Under the pieces are notes generated by a model. That model did not search any database. It was not told the origin of the DNA and saw only the letters and a list, made by a program, of their open reading frames with translations. The translations under genes were made by a program, and so were the position numbers. Positions 24,212 to 31,690 of a DNA stretch of 64,000 bases are shown piece after piece. The stretch comes from Natronobiforma cellulositropha (GTDB taxonomy: Archaea; Halobacteriota; Halobacteria; Halobacteriales; Natrialbaceae), in contig NZ_JANZXN010000015.1 of the NCBI RefSeq assembly GCF_025629245.1, positions 416,615 through 480,614 of the forward strand, read 5' to 3'. The stretch's first letter is position 1; each line of letters opens with the position of its first letter.

Positions 24212-25675
24212 TCACCCGGCGAGGACGAGCGTCTCGACGATCACTGCGAGCAGGATCGCGCCGAGGTAGTAGTTCGAGACGAAAAACGACCGGAGCGCCG
24301 CCGCTTCGGTGGGGGTGTGATACTGGCGGACGACCGACCGCAGGAAGACCGCCCCGAGGGCGACCGAGGTGAGCGCGTAGAGCCAGCCGAGACCGGCCAG
24401 CCAGCCGAGTACGCTCGCCGCGAGCAGCGTCGCCCCGAGGTAGAGCGCGATGTGTCGCCGGGCGAGGAGGTCTCCCTCGACGACCGGGAGCATTGGGAAG
24501 CCACCGCGCGCGTAGTCGTCCTTGTAGGTGATGGCGAAACTGTAGAAGTGGGCGGGCGTCCAGAGGAAGATGACGGCGGCGAGAGCCACCGCCGGCGGGC
24601 CGATCGAGCCGGTGACCGCCGCCCAGCCGATGAGCGCCGGAATCGCCCCCGCGCCGCCGCCGAGCACCGTGTTCCAGACCGTATTCGGCTTCAACAGGAT
24701 CGTGTAGAGGACGACGTAGTAGACGATGGCCGACACCGTCAGGACCGTCGCGAGCGCGTTCACCCACGTGTAGACGACCACGACGGAGGCGACGGTCAGC
24801 ACGACACCGAAGGCCACCGCGTTCCGTACCGGCACCTGGTCGTGGACCATCGGCCGGTCGGCCGTCCGCGCCATCTTCCGGTCCCGGTCGCGCTCGTAGA
24901 CGTGGTTGAACGTCCCGCTCGCACCGATGGCGAGCACGCCGCCGACGAGCGTCGCGAGCGCCGTCGTCACCTCGAGTCGCTCCCCGGTGAGCGTCGCCAG
25001 CCCCATCCCGGCGAGCGCGACCAGACACAGCAGCCACATCAGTTTCGGCTTCGTGAGCGTCAGGTACGCCCCGGCCGTCCGGCGTGCGCGCTCGAGGACG
25101 GAGGGATCTCGCTCGAGCGTGTGCGCGTTCGCGTCCACGGCCGCGGCCGCCGTCGGCGGCTCCGGCTCGTGCTCGGCCGTGGCCGTCGACGCGACCGGCG
25201 TCTCGTCGACGGCGTCCGTTCCGGCCGCGTCCTCGAGTGCGAGTACGAGCGCGACGAGGAGTCCGGCGAAGATCACCCCCGCGAGCGCCAGGTGGCCGAC
25301 GCTCGCCAGCGGGACGTCGTAGACGGCGAGTGCGGCTCCGAGAGCGACCTGGATGGGGTAGAGCACGACGGCGACGCCGATGGCGAGTGCGAGGCGTCGG
25401 CCGACCGACTCGCGCCAGGCCAGCACGGCCGTCGCCGCGAGCAAGACGCCGGTTCCCAGCGCCACCGCGCGGTGGCCCCAGAAGAGGAGTCCGTCGGCGC
25501 TGACGGGTCCGACCGCCCAGTCGCTCGAGCAACTCGGCCAGGTGGTACAGCCCCCGGCGCTCCCCGTCGTCGAGACGGCGGTGCCGAGTGCGATGAGGAC
25601 GTACGTCGCGAGCACCGTCGCGAAGAGTACGCCGAGCAATCGCCCGTGTGTGCGTGTGCGTGTATGCGTAGTCAT
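24212..25675 (-). CDS. ctaB: CtaA-like domain fused to haem o synthase CtaB
   Basis: A 487-residue fusion. Residues 1-150 have four helices with histidines in LLFWGHRAVALGT and VGHLALAG and a GGCTTWPSC loop, like half of a CtaA haem A synthase. A ~60-residue acidic linker follows. Residues ~210-487 are protoheme IX farnesyltransferase: prenyl-diphosphate motifs NHVYERDRDRKMARTADRP and TYKDDYARGGFPML, and about eight helices. It makes haem o (and perhaps helps form haem a) for the haem-copper enzyme. CtaA-CtaB fusions are known in haloarchaea. The first gene of its unit seems to be the 98-residue DUF2249 gene 52 bp upstream. Confidence 0.92.
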   Translation of the reverse strand: MTTHTRTRTHGRLLGVLFATVLATYVLIALGTAVSTTGSAGGCTTWPSCSSDWAVGPVSADGLLFWGHRAVALGTGVLLAATAVLAWRESVGRRLALAIGVAVVLYPIQVALGAALAVYDVPLASVGHLALAGVIFAGLLVALVLALEDAAGTDAVDETPVASTATAEHEPEPPTAAAAVDANAHTLERDPSVLERARRTAGAYLTLTKPKLMWLLCLVALAGMGLATLTGERLEVTTALATLVGGVLAIGASGTFNHVYERDRDRKMARTADRPMVHDQVPVRNAVAFGVVLTVASVVVVYTWVNALATVLTVSAIVYYVVLYTILLKPNTVWNTVLGGGAGAIPALIGWAAVTGSIGPPAVALAAVIFLWTPAHFYSFAITYKDDYARGGFPMLPVVEGDLLARRHIALYLGATLLAASVLGWLAGLGWLYALTSVALGAVFLRSVVRQYHTPTEAAALRSFFVSNYYLGAILLAVIVETLVLAG

Positions 25676-25727
25676 TGTCGTGGCTGTGGGGTGGGGGAGT
25701 CTGCTCGTGAGCGACCTGGTCGTGGTC

Positions 25728-26024
25728 TCACCGCTCCTCGGCCGTCCGCGTCGGCTCTCGCCGCCAGATCACGGTCACGGTCTCGGTCTCGAGTTCGACC
25801 GTCTCGAAGGCGTAGCCCCGTGCCTCGAGTTTCGGGTAGAGAAAGCCCGGCTGGCGGTCGTTTCGCTGGACCAGGATCGTCTCGTCGGGCAGGTCCGCGA
25901 GGCGCTCGAGCGTCCGCACGAGCGGTTCGGGCGGGCCGAGCGTCCGCACGTCGAGCACGTCGACGGGCCGGTCTGGCGGTGCGTCGGTTCGCTCGAGCGC
26001 TACCCGCTGGTGTGTACTCGCCAT
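25728..26024 (-). CDS. DUF2249 protein (single domain)
   Basis: A 98-residue protein consisting of one DUF2249 domain, the TusA/SirA-like fold common next to nitrite, NO and haem-copper genes. Visible blocks are VDVLDVRTLGPPEPLVRTLE, ETILVQRNDRQPGFLYPKLE and the closing strand VTVIWRR. It has no cysteine, unlike TusA proteins. It sits upstream of ctaAB on the same strand, with a perfect CGAA-N4-TTCG site 39 bp before its ATG. The function of these domains in denitrifiers is not established. Confidence 0.85.
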   Translation of the reverse strand: MASTHQRVALERTDAPPDRPVDVLDVRTLGPPEPLVRTLERLADLPDETILVQRNDRQPGFLYPKLEARGYAFETVELETETVTVIWRREPTRTAEER

Positions 26025-26062
26025 AGCTGGCGGTTGGTACTCGTCGTGCCTCTAGTTCTTCA

Positions 26063-26074
26063 CGAACCCGTTCG
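26063..26074. promoter_or_regulatory. CGAA-N4-TTCG palindrome before DUF2249-ctaAB
   Basis: Reads CGAACCCGTTCG, a perfect match 39 bp from the DUF2249 ATG, the same spacing as at the NnrS-like gene. Confidence 0.55.
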
Positions 26075-26137
26075 GTCGGTGGCGCTGGCGGGACTCGAGT
26101 CTGCGCAAAAAAGTGTCTGTTCCGGGGATCGGTTCGC

Positions 26138-26674
26138 TCAGTCGCCTCGTTTCGGGAACTCGGCGACGAATTTCTGCGTGTCGGCCTGTTCGACGGTGTA
26201 GCCGTCGGCGTCGAAGGCGTCGACTTCGGCCTGGAACTCGTAGAACAGCGGCTTCGGTTCGTGGTCGTTGACGATGGTGAGCGTCTCACCGGGGGCGAGT
26301 TCGTCGAAGGCGGCGTGAATCGTCGGGTGGCGCTCGACCGGCGGGATCGATCTGACGTCGAGTGTCGTCATGCGTTCGTCCGTCGGGGGCGAGTGGCTAT
26401 CGTCGTTCGTCCGAACCGGTTCGCCCTCGCCTGCCGCGTCGTCGGTTTCCGCCTCGATCAGGACGTGCCACTCGACGTCGCTTCGCCGTTCGGTCTCGTA
26501 GCGAAAGCCTCGCTGGGTCAGCACCTCGTAGAGCGGCCGGGGTTCGAATCCGGCGACGAGGCGCAGCCGTTCGTCACTCCCCAGTGCGTCGAGGGCAGCC
26601 GTGATCTCTCCGAACGGCGGGCCGTCGATCTCGCGCACGTCCAGCCGTACGTCGGCGTCGTCTGGAGTCATCAC
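26138..26674 (-). CDS. Tandem DUF2249 protein
   Basis: A 178-residue protein with two DUF2249 domains joined by an acidic Ser/Thr linker. First half: VRLDVREIDGPPFGEITAAL, RLVAGFEPRPLYEVLTQRGF, EWHVLIEA. Second half: TTLDVRSIPPVERHPTIHAA, LTIVNDHEPKPLFYEFQAE, KFVAEFPKR. Both lack the TusA cysteine. It starts MM, so either ATG may be used. It is divergent from the second Bat-type regulator, and a motif site lies 37 bp before its start. Several such domains in a denitrification island suggest a shared but unknown role, perhaps metal or NO-related. Confidence 0.85.
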   Translation of the reverse strand: MMTPDDADVRLDVREIDGPPFGEITAALDALGSDERLRLVAGFEPRPLYEVLTQRGFRYETERRSDVEWHVLIEAETDDAAGEGEPVRTNDDSHSPPTDERMTTLDVRSIPPVERHPTIHAAFDELAPGETLTIVNDHEPKPLFYEFQAEVDAFDADGYTVEQADTQKFVAEFPKRGD

Positions 26675-26710
26675 CTCGACAGTCGGGCGTCACCGGGGTG
26701 ACCGTTGTCG

Positions 26711-26802
26711 CGAACCCGTTCGCCAGTATCTGAACCTTTCGGTCATTCCCGCCCGAACGTATTCGTGTTCACGGTTAGTAAGACAGTGAACGAACCTGTT
26801 CG
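26711..26802. promoter_or_regulatory. Three CGAA-N4-TTCG palindromes in front of the second Bat-type regulator
   Basis: Perfect matches at 26711-26722, 26754-26765 and 26791-26802. They lie 82, 39 and 2 bp before the regulator ATG; the first is also 37 bp before the divergent DUF2249 start. The last would block the start region, an arrangement suited to activation plus negative autoregulation. Confidence 0.6.
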
Positions 26803-26803
26803 T

Positions 26804-27478
26804 ATGGCACAGGCGACACTCGCGATCACGTTACCCGAACAGGTGTGGGTCCAGCAGGTCTCGACGGCACACCCCGAGGCGACCATCCAAGTCCTCGCAG
26901 CGGTGCCCGGCGCGAACTCCGGGTTCGCACTGGTCCGGATCACCGGCCCGGACGTCGAGTCCGTGCTGGCCGACATGGACGACCACCCACAGCTCACCGA
27001 ACTGACTCTCGCACAGTGGAGCGAGAACGAGGCGACGGTCCACTTCGAGACCACCGCCCCGCTGCTCATGTTCTCCTCGCGCGACTCCGGGATGCCGATC
27101 GAACTCCCGGTCGAGATCCGCGACGGCGAGGCCATCATCGAGGTGACCGGCTCGAGAGACCGGCTCTCCGAGCTGACGACACAGCTCACCGGGTTCGGTC
27201 TCACCTACCGCGTCGAACACGTCCGCGAGCGGCTACACGACAGCCAGCTCCTCTCCGAACGCCAGCGCGAACTCGTCCTCGCGGCGGTCGAGCAGGGCTA
27301 CTACGACACGCCGCGTCGGTGTTCGCTGACCGAACTCGCCGACCACCTCGAGATCGCGAAGTCGACGTGCAGCGAGACGCTCCACCGCGCGGAAGAAGCC
27401 ATCGTCAAACAGTTCGTCGACGACCTGCCGACGGCCGACGACCCACGCCGCAGCGAACAGGTTCCGACACACTCCTGA
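26804..27478 (+). CDS. Bat-type HTH_10 transcriptional regulator
   Basis: A 224-residue regulator starting MAQATLAIT. The C-terminal domain (LLSERQRELVLAAVEQGYYD, then CSLTELADHLEIAKSTCSETLHRAEEAIV in two blocks) is the haloarchaeal HTH_10. The N-terminal half is a beta-rich sensor-like domain without the cysteine cluster of the other regulator, so it senses something different. It lies among DUF2249, cupin and halocyanin genes and its promoter has three copies of the CGAA-N4-TTCG motif. It is a strong candidate for the regulator that binds this motif, probably autoregulated. Confidence 0.88.
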   Translation: MAQATLAITLPEQVWVQQVSTAHPEATIQVLAAVPGANSGFALVRITGPDVESVLADMDDHPQLTELTLAQWSENEATVHFETTAPLLMFSSRDSGMPIELPVEIRDGEAIIEVTGSRDRLSELTTQLTGFGLTYRVEHVRERLHDSQLLSERQRELVLAAVEQGYYDTPRRCSLTELADHLEIAKSTCSETLHRAEEAIVKQFVDDLPTADDPRRSEQVPTHS

Positions 27479-27540
27479 ACCGAACACGGCTGTCGGTCGA
27501 TCGTCGCCCCGCACTGTTCCGTGGTACACCACTCCGACCC

Positions 27541-27660
27541 ACGTGCCCCATTCTACACTATTCAGTACCACTCTACACTATGGTTTACCAGACAATGCTA
27601 TGCGACATTACCTGCGGCCAATTTACACCATCTCACACCACGGTACACCATTAAGTACCA
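27541..27660. repeat. Array of ~12 degenerate 10-bp units ending in ACCA/ACTA
   Basis: At every tenth base from 27550 to 27660 the sequence ends a unit like TTCTACACTA, ATTTACACCA, TCTCACACCA or CGGTACACCA; nearly all units end in C/T-A and most in ACCA or ACTA. The period equals one helical turn, placing TACACCA elements on one DNA face. It lies in the 273-bp gap between a rightward regulator and a leftward cupin gene. Confidence 0.65.
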
Positions 27661-27751
27661 ACCATGCCGGCCCATACCGCTCTGCGTTGGGTCGTCGGTC
27701 GGCGACGACCACCCGGTCACGGGTGGCCGTCTCTCATTTCATCTCATCTCG

Positions 27752-28099
27752 TCACTCCTCGGCATCCGCCCTCGGTGCGAGCACTAAGAGCGCGACGCTG
27801 TCCTCGAGCGCCGTCGGCGAGACGTACTGGTCGCCGTCGAAGCGGACGACCTCGCCAGCCTCGAGTTCGTGTTCGTTCTCCCCGAGCGTGACCGCGAGAC
27901 TCCCCTCGAGGAGGTGGAGGACGATCTGTCTGTCCGGGTGCTGGTGGGGTGCGATGGAGTCGCCGGCCGCGAGCGTGAGCCGGATCGTCTGTGGTTCGCC
28001 CTCGAACACCCGCGCGTGGGGCGTGCCCTCGAGGTCGGTGAGCGTGACGCGTTCGGTCGAGTCGACGGCGTCGGTCTCCGCTGACTGTGTACTCGTCAT
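27752..28099 (-). CDS. Small cupin-domain protein
   Basis: A 115-residue single cupin. Motif 1 is APHQHPDRQIVLHLLEG with the two metal histidines; motif 2 is the region AGEVVRFDGDQYVSPTALED, where the usual His is replaced by Tyr/Ser positions. Such small cupins with the DAVALLVLxPR end are common in denitrification islands of haloarchaea. The ATG (MTSTQSAETD) is the only one next to the conserved TLTDLEG block. A perfect CGAA-N4-TTCG site lies 40 bp upstream. Ligand and function are unknown. Confidence 0.85.
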   Translation of the reverse strand: MTSTQSAETDAVDSTERVTLTDLEGTPHARVFEGEPQTIRLTLAAGDSIAPHQHPDRQIVLHLLEGSLAVTLGENEHELEAGEVVRFDGDQYVSPTALEDSVALLVLAPRADAEE

Positions 28100-28138
28100 C
28101 GGGTGGCTCTCGGTGACGACGCGAGAAGGGCCTTGAGC

Positions 28139-28150
28139 CGAACCTGTTCG
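28139..28150. promoter_or_regulatory. CGAA-N4-TTCG palindrome between cupin and halocyanin
   Basis: Reads CGAACCTGTTCG, a perfect match 40 bp from the cupin start and 79 bp from the halocyanin start, so it could serve both divergent genes. Confidence 0.55.
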
Positions 28151-28228
28151 CCACCGTTCCCGCCGGGTGAAAATCGCCGCACGAGTACAATTCCAGGGGA
28201 CGCCGATGGACGAACGAGGTTCACAACG

Positions 28229-28723
28229 ATGACCGACCAACACACCACTCGCCGTACGTTCCTGAAAGCATCCACTGGGACCGCCGCACTCGTGCTCGTC
28301 GCCGGGTGTGCCGGGGGCGGCGACGACGAACCGAGCGCACCGTCGGACGACGACACCGGTGGCAACGGTGGCGGAAACGACGAGTACGACTTCGGCGACT
28401 GGTTCGACGACGTGGACAACTACGACGGCGTCGAAGATTACACCGGCGAGAGCGAGGTGACCGTCATGAACGGTGCCGGTGGCAACAACATGCGCTACGA
28501 CCCACCCGCCATCGTCGTCGACGAGGGGACGACCGTCGTCTGGGAGTGGACCGGCGACGGCGGCGGCCACGACGTCACCCACGAAGACGGCGAATTCGAG
28601 AGTGACATGCTGACGAACGCGGGGGACACCTTCGAGCACACGTTCGACGAAGCAGGCACCTACCGCTACTACTGCTCACCGCACGTGACTCTCGGACAGA
28701 AAGGCGTCGTCGTCGTCGAATGA
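28229..28723 (+). CDS. Halocyanin-like blue copper lipoprotein with axial Gln
   Basis: A 164-residue Tat lipoprotein (TTRRTFLKAS...VLVAGC) with a Gly/Asp-rich linker and a plastocyanin-like domain. Copper ligands are His in GGGHDVTHED, Cys and His in YYCSPHVTLGQKG. The axial position, normally Met in halocyanin, is Gln here, as in stellacyanin, which should lower the redox potential. It is divergent from the cupin and 106 bp upstream of the FeS/NrfD genes. It likely carries electrons from the quinol-oxidising complex to NirK or the CuA subunit. Confidence 0.88.
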   Translation: MTDQHTTRRTFLKASTGTAALVLVAGCAGGGDDEPSAPSDDDTGGNGGGNDEYDFGDWFDDVDNYDGVEDYTGESEVTVMNGAGGNNMRYDPPAIVVDEGTTVVWEWTGDGGGHDVTHEDGEFESDMLTNAGDTFEHTFDEAGTYRYYCSPHVTLGQKGVVVVE

Positions 28724-28772
28724 GCACCACACAGCGACGCGTCGGGCGGGGGCACCCACGTTCGGTTCGAGG

Positions 28773-28784
28773 CGAACGGTCTCG
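28773..28784. promoter_or_regulatory. Near-match to the CGAA-N4-TTCG motif before the FeS/NrfD genes
   Basis: Reads CGAACGGTCTCG, one base from consensus, 46 bp before the ATG of the FeS subunit. Confidence 0.4.
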
Positions 28785-28829
28785 TGAGTGGCACCGCCGG
28801 CAGGCGCAGACGGACACCGAGGTGATCGA

Positions 28830-30068
28830 ATGATCGACGACGACAACGAACCGAGCATCGAAGAGCGCGTCTCGGCGTTCCGCGGCGACGACTGGGAAGA
28901 CGAGATGCGCGCCGTCCTCGACGAGGGCGAGTACGACACCGAACTCGGCATTCAGATGGCGAGAGACGCCCGTCGACTCGTCGCTGGCGAACTCGAGGAA
29001 GCCGACTTCCACGAACGCTACCACGACGCCGTCGTCGAGGAGTTCGGCGTCGACGACCGTCCGCTCGAGACGAGTGACGAGTCAGCGGCGAGCGGACACC
29101 TCCCCGTCGCGGCCGAGACGGACGAGGAGGAACTCGAGCGCCGCGAAGTGTTACAGAAAATGGGCGCTGCCGGCGCGTTCGTCGGACTCGGCGCGTGGGC
29201 GACCGCGGAGAACCGTGACGAGTCGGCGAGCGCGGAGGCGGCCGCGAGCGACGAGGACGACCCGAACAGACAGTGGGGGATGGTCATCGACCTGGACAAG
29301 TGTGACGGCTGTCTCTCCTGTGTGATCGCCTGCAGCCAGGAGAACCAGACCTCCGCGGGGTCGAACTGGATGTACGTCTTCACCTACGAGGACGACGACC
29401 AGGACGGCGAGAACTTCCTCGTCCGGACCTGTCAGATGTGTACGAACGCTCCCTGTGAGAAGGTCTGTCCGACGACAGCCCGCCACACACGCACCGAAGA
29501 TGGTCTCGTCCTCACCGACTACGACGTCTGTATCGGCTGTCGCTACTGTCAGGTCGCCTGCCCCTACGGCGTCAACTACTTCCAGTGGGGCGAGCCAGAC
29601 GTTCCCGGCAGCGAAATCGACCCCCACCACGCCTACGACGACCGCGGGCGCTGGGTCGACAGCCGACCACCGAAAGGCGTCATGGGCAAGTGTACCATGT
29701 GTCCGACGCGCCAGGACGACCCCGACCGCCGCGGAACGACCGGGTGTGAGGACGCCTGTTCGATGGACGCCATCTACTTCGGCGACATGAACGACCCCGA
29801 GAGCGATCCGAACCAGTACCTCGAGACAGTCCGCGAGGAGAACCCGACCGACCGGGAGACGTTCGCCAACCGGCCGTCTGACCGCGTCTCGACCTTCCGC
29901 CTGCTCGAGGAACTGGGGACGGAGCCGAACGTCGTCTTCGTCGGCAACGAACCCGGGCCGAACGCGAAACAGGTCGAGGGACCGGTCAGCTACGAAGAGA
30001 TGGGACAGGTCGACCGCCGGAAGGACGTCCTCGACGAGGAGACGTTCGCCGGAGGTGTCTTCTCGTGA
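28830..30068 (+). CDS. Four-cluster FeS subunit (NrfC/DmsB/PsrB-like) with N-terminal extension
   Basis: A 412-residue protein. The last ~260 residues are a DmsB/NrfC-type electron-transfer subunit with four 4Fe-4S sites: CDGCLSCVIAC, CQMCTNAPCEKVCP, CIGCRYCQVACP, and CTMCP with CEDAC. The first ~150 residues are an acidic helical extension followed by a twin-arginine-like anchor (ERREVLQKMGAAGAFVGLG), so the FeS domain is probably outside the membrane. No molybdopterin catalytic subunit is near. It overlaps the next gene by four bases (GTGA). With NrfD and a halocyanin it resembles part of an alternative complex III-like quinol oxidase. Confidence 0.9.
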   Translation: MIDDDNEPSIEERVSAFRGDDWEDEMRAVLDEGEYDTELGIQMARDARRLVAGELEEADFHERYHDAVVEEFGVDDRPLETSDESAASGHLPVAAETDEEELERREVLQKMGAAGAFVGLGAWATAENRDESASAEAAASDEDDPNRQWGMVIDLDKCDGCLSCVIACSQENQTSAGSNWMYVFTYEDDDQDGENFLVRTCQMCTNAPCEKVCPTTARHTRTEDGLVLTDYDVCIGCRYCQVACPYGVNYFQWGEPDVPGSEIDPHHAYDDRGRWVDSRPPKGVMGKCTMCPTRQDDPDRRGTTGCEDACSMDAIYFGDMNDPESDPNQYLETVREENPTDRETFANRPSDRVSTFRLLEELGTEPNVVFVGNEPGPNAKQVEGPVSYEEMGQVDRRKDVLDEETFAGGVFS

Positions 30069-31435
30069 GCACGCACACGCCCACCGAGGCCGACGTCCTC
30101 CGACCGATGCGCTCCACCTCGAGACGCTACCACCTCGTCCTCGCCTGCGTGCTGGTCGCCATCGGTCTCTTCCTCGCAGGCTGGGCCTACCAGCTGCAAC
30201 ACGGGCTGATCGTCACCGGTCTCGCCGACTGGGGCTCGAGCGGCGGCGTCACCTGGGGGCTGTACATCGGCGCGTTCATCTGGTGGGTCGGCATCGCCCA
30301 CGGCGGGATCATCCTCTCGGCGGCGGTGCGCCTCCTGGGGATGGACCGCTACATGCCGGTCGCCCGCCTCGCCGAGTTACTGACGCTGGCGGGCCTCTCG
30401 GTCGCCGGACTCTACATCATCATCCACATGGGGCGGCCCGACCGCATGGTGACGAGCATCCTGGGGAACTACCACGTGACGGTCCACAACTCGCCGCTCG
30501 TCTGGGACGTGACCGTCATCACCCTCTACTTCGTGATGACCGCGACCTACCTCGCGCTCACGCTCCGCTACGACCTCGTGCGCCTCCGTGACTCGCTTCC
30601 CGACCGGTTCGAGCCGCTCTACCGGCTGCTGACGGCCGGCTACACAGAGCGCGAGGACCCGGTCGTCGAGCGCATGGTCTGGTGGCTCGCGCTCGCGATC
30701 ATCATCCTCGCGCCGCTGTTGCTCCACGGCGGCGTCATCCCGTGGCTGTTCGCACTCATCCCGACGATGCCAGGCTGGTTCGGCTCGATCCAGGGCCCGC
30801 AGTTCCTGACCATCGCGCTGACCTCCGCGATCAGCGGCGTCATCATCCTCTCGTTCGCCTTCCGGGCGGCCTACGGCTGGGACCACATCATCTCAGACGA
30901 CGTCTTCCGGGGGCTGACGCTCTGGCTCGGCTTCTTCGCCCTGCTGTTCCTCTGGCTCCAGTTACAGCAGATCGTGGGCGGCTCGTTCGCCGCCCCGCTC
31001 GACCAGAGCGCCGCGACGTCGGCGAAGCTCTCCCACCCTGTCTACCTGATCGCCATCGGCATGGTCGGCGTGTCCCTCGCCTACATCTTCGCGCAAGCGA
31101 TCCGTCCGTCGCTGTTCAGCAAGCCCCGGGCGGTCCTCGCGAGCGTCACCGTCCTCACGGCGACGCTGCTCGAGAAGGTGTTCTTCGTCGTCGAGGGCCT
31201 CATGTACCCGACGTTCAGCCTCTACGAGGCCACGCCCGGTTCGTACGTCCCGAGTCTCATCGAGATGGGTTCGGTGGTCGGCACGGTCGCCATCGTCGTC
31301 CTGTTCTTCATGGTCGTCTCGAAGGTCATCCCGGTCGTCGAACTCCACGCGATCGAACACCTCCAGGAGCGAGAGACCGCCGAGGACGAACTCGAGCCAC
31401 CGGCTGACGCAGCCGAGATGGAGGTGGGGACGTGA
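30065..31435 (+). CDS. NrfD/PsrC-family quinol-binding membrane subunit
   Basis: A 456-residue membrane protein with about ten helices, from a GTG overlapping the FeS gene stop. NrfD/PsrC/ActC features include GVTWGLYIGAFIWWVGIAHG near the N-terminus and IIHMGRPDRM, plus LLLHGGVIPWLF. These subunits bind quinol and pass electrons to the FeS partner. The C-terminal tail is acidic and cytoplasmic. It ends with a four-base GTGA overlap with the next small gene. In this context it would be the membrane anchor of a quinol:halocyanin oxidoreductase supplying NirK and the NO reductase. Confidence 0.9.
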   Translation: MSTHTPTEADVLRPMRSTSRRYHLVLACVLVAIGLFLAGWAYQLQHGLIVTGLADWGSSGGVTWGLYIGAFIWWVGIAHGGIILSAAVRLLGMDRYMPVARLAELLTLAGLSVAGLYIIIHMGRPDRMVTSILGNYHVTVHNSPLVWDVTVITLYFVMTATYLALTLRYDLVRLRDSLPDRFEPLYRLLTAGYTEREDPVVERMVWWLALAIIILAPLLLHGGVIPWLFALIPTMPGWFGSIQGPQFLTIALTSAISGVIILSFAFRAAYGWDHIISDDVFRGLTLWLGFFALLFLWLQLQQIVGGSFAAPLDQSAATSAKLSHPVYLIAIGMVGVSLAYIFAQAIRPSLFSKPRAVLASVTVLTATLLEKVFFVVEGLMYPTFSLYEATPGSYVPSLIEMGSVVGTVAIVVLFFMVVSKVIPVVELHAIEHLQERETAEDELEPPADAAEMEVGT

Positions 31436-31641
31436 CCACCGGCTTCCCTGGTCCCGGCACCTACCTGATCTTCGGGGTCATCCTCGTCCCGGTCTACGTC
31501 ATGCTGGCGGCGTGGTTCCTCGGCGAGCCCCGCGACAGACGCGTGGCACTCTTAGGCGTCGGCTACCTCGTCGGCCTGACCACGCTCCTCTGGGGCGGCA
31601 TGTACCTCAAGACGGTGGTGATCGACCTCTTATTCTTCTAA
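31432..31641 (+). CDS. 69-residue two-helix membrane protein of the NrfD operon
   Basis: A short protein from a GTG overlapping the NrfD stop. It has two helices: GPGTYLIFGVILVPVYVMLA and VALLGVGYLVGLTTLLWGGM, with a short Glu-Pro-Arg-Asp loop between. No family recognised. Strict translational coupling to NrfD argues that it is a third subunit of the complex, comparable to small ActD/ActF-like helices in alternative complex III, though sequence alone cannot show that. Confidence 0.75.
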   Translation: MTTGFPGPGTYLIFGVILVPVYVMLAAWFLGEPRDRRVALLGVGYLVGLTTLLWGGMYLKTVVIDLLFF

Positions 31642-31690
31642 TTTCCGCCCCCTCTCGTACCGTCTCCGAACATCCACACACCCACTTCCA

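Noticed and set aside
28830..31641. DMSO or polysulfide reductase operon
   Set aside because: The FeS and NrfD subunits are present but no molybdopterin catalytic subunit is encoded on either side.
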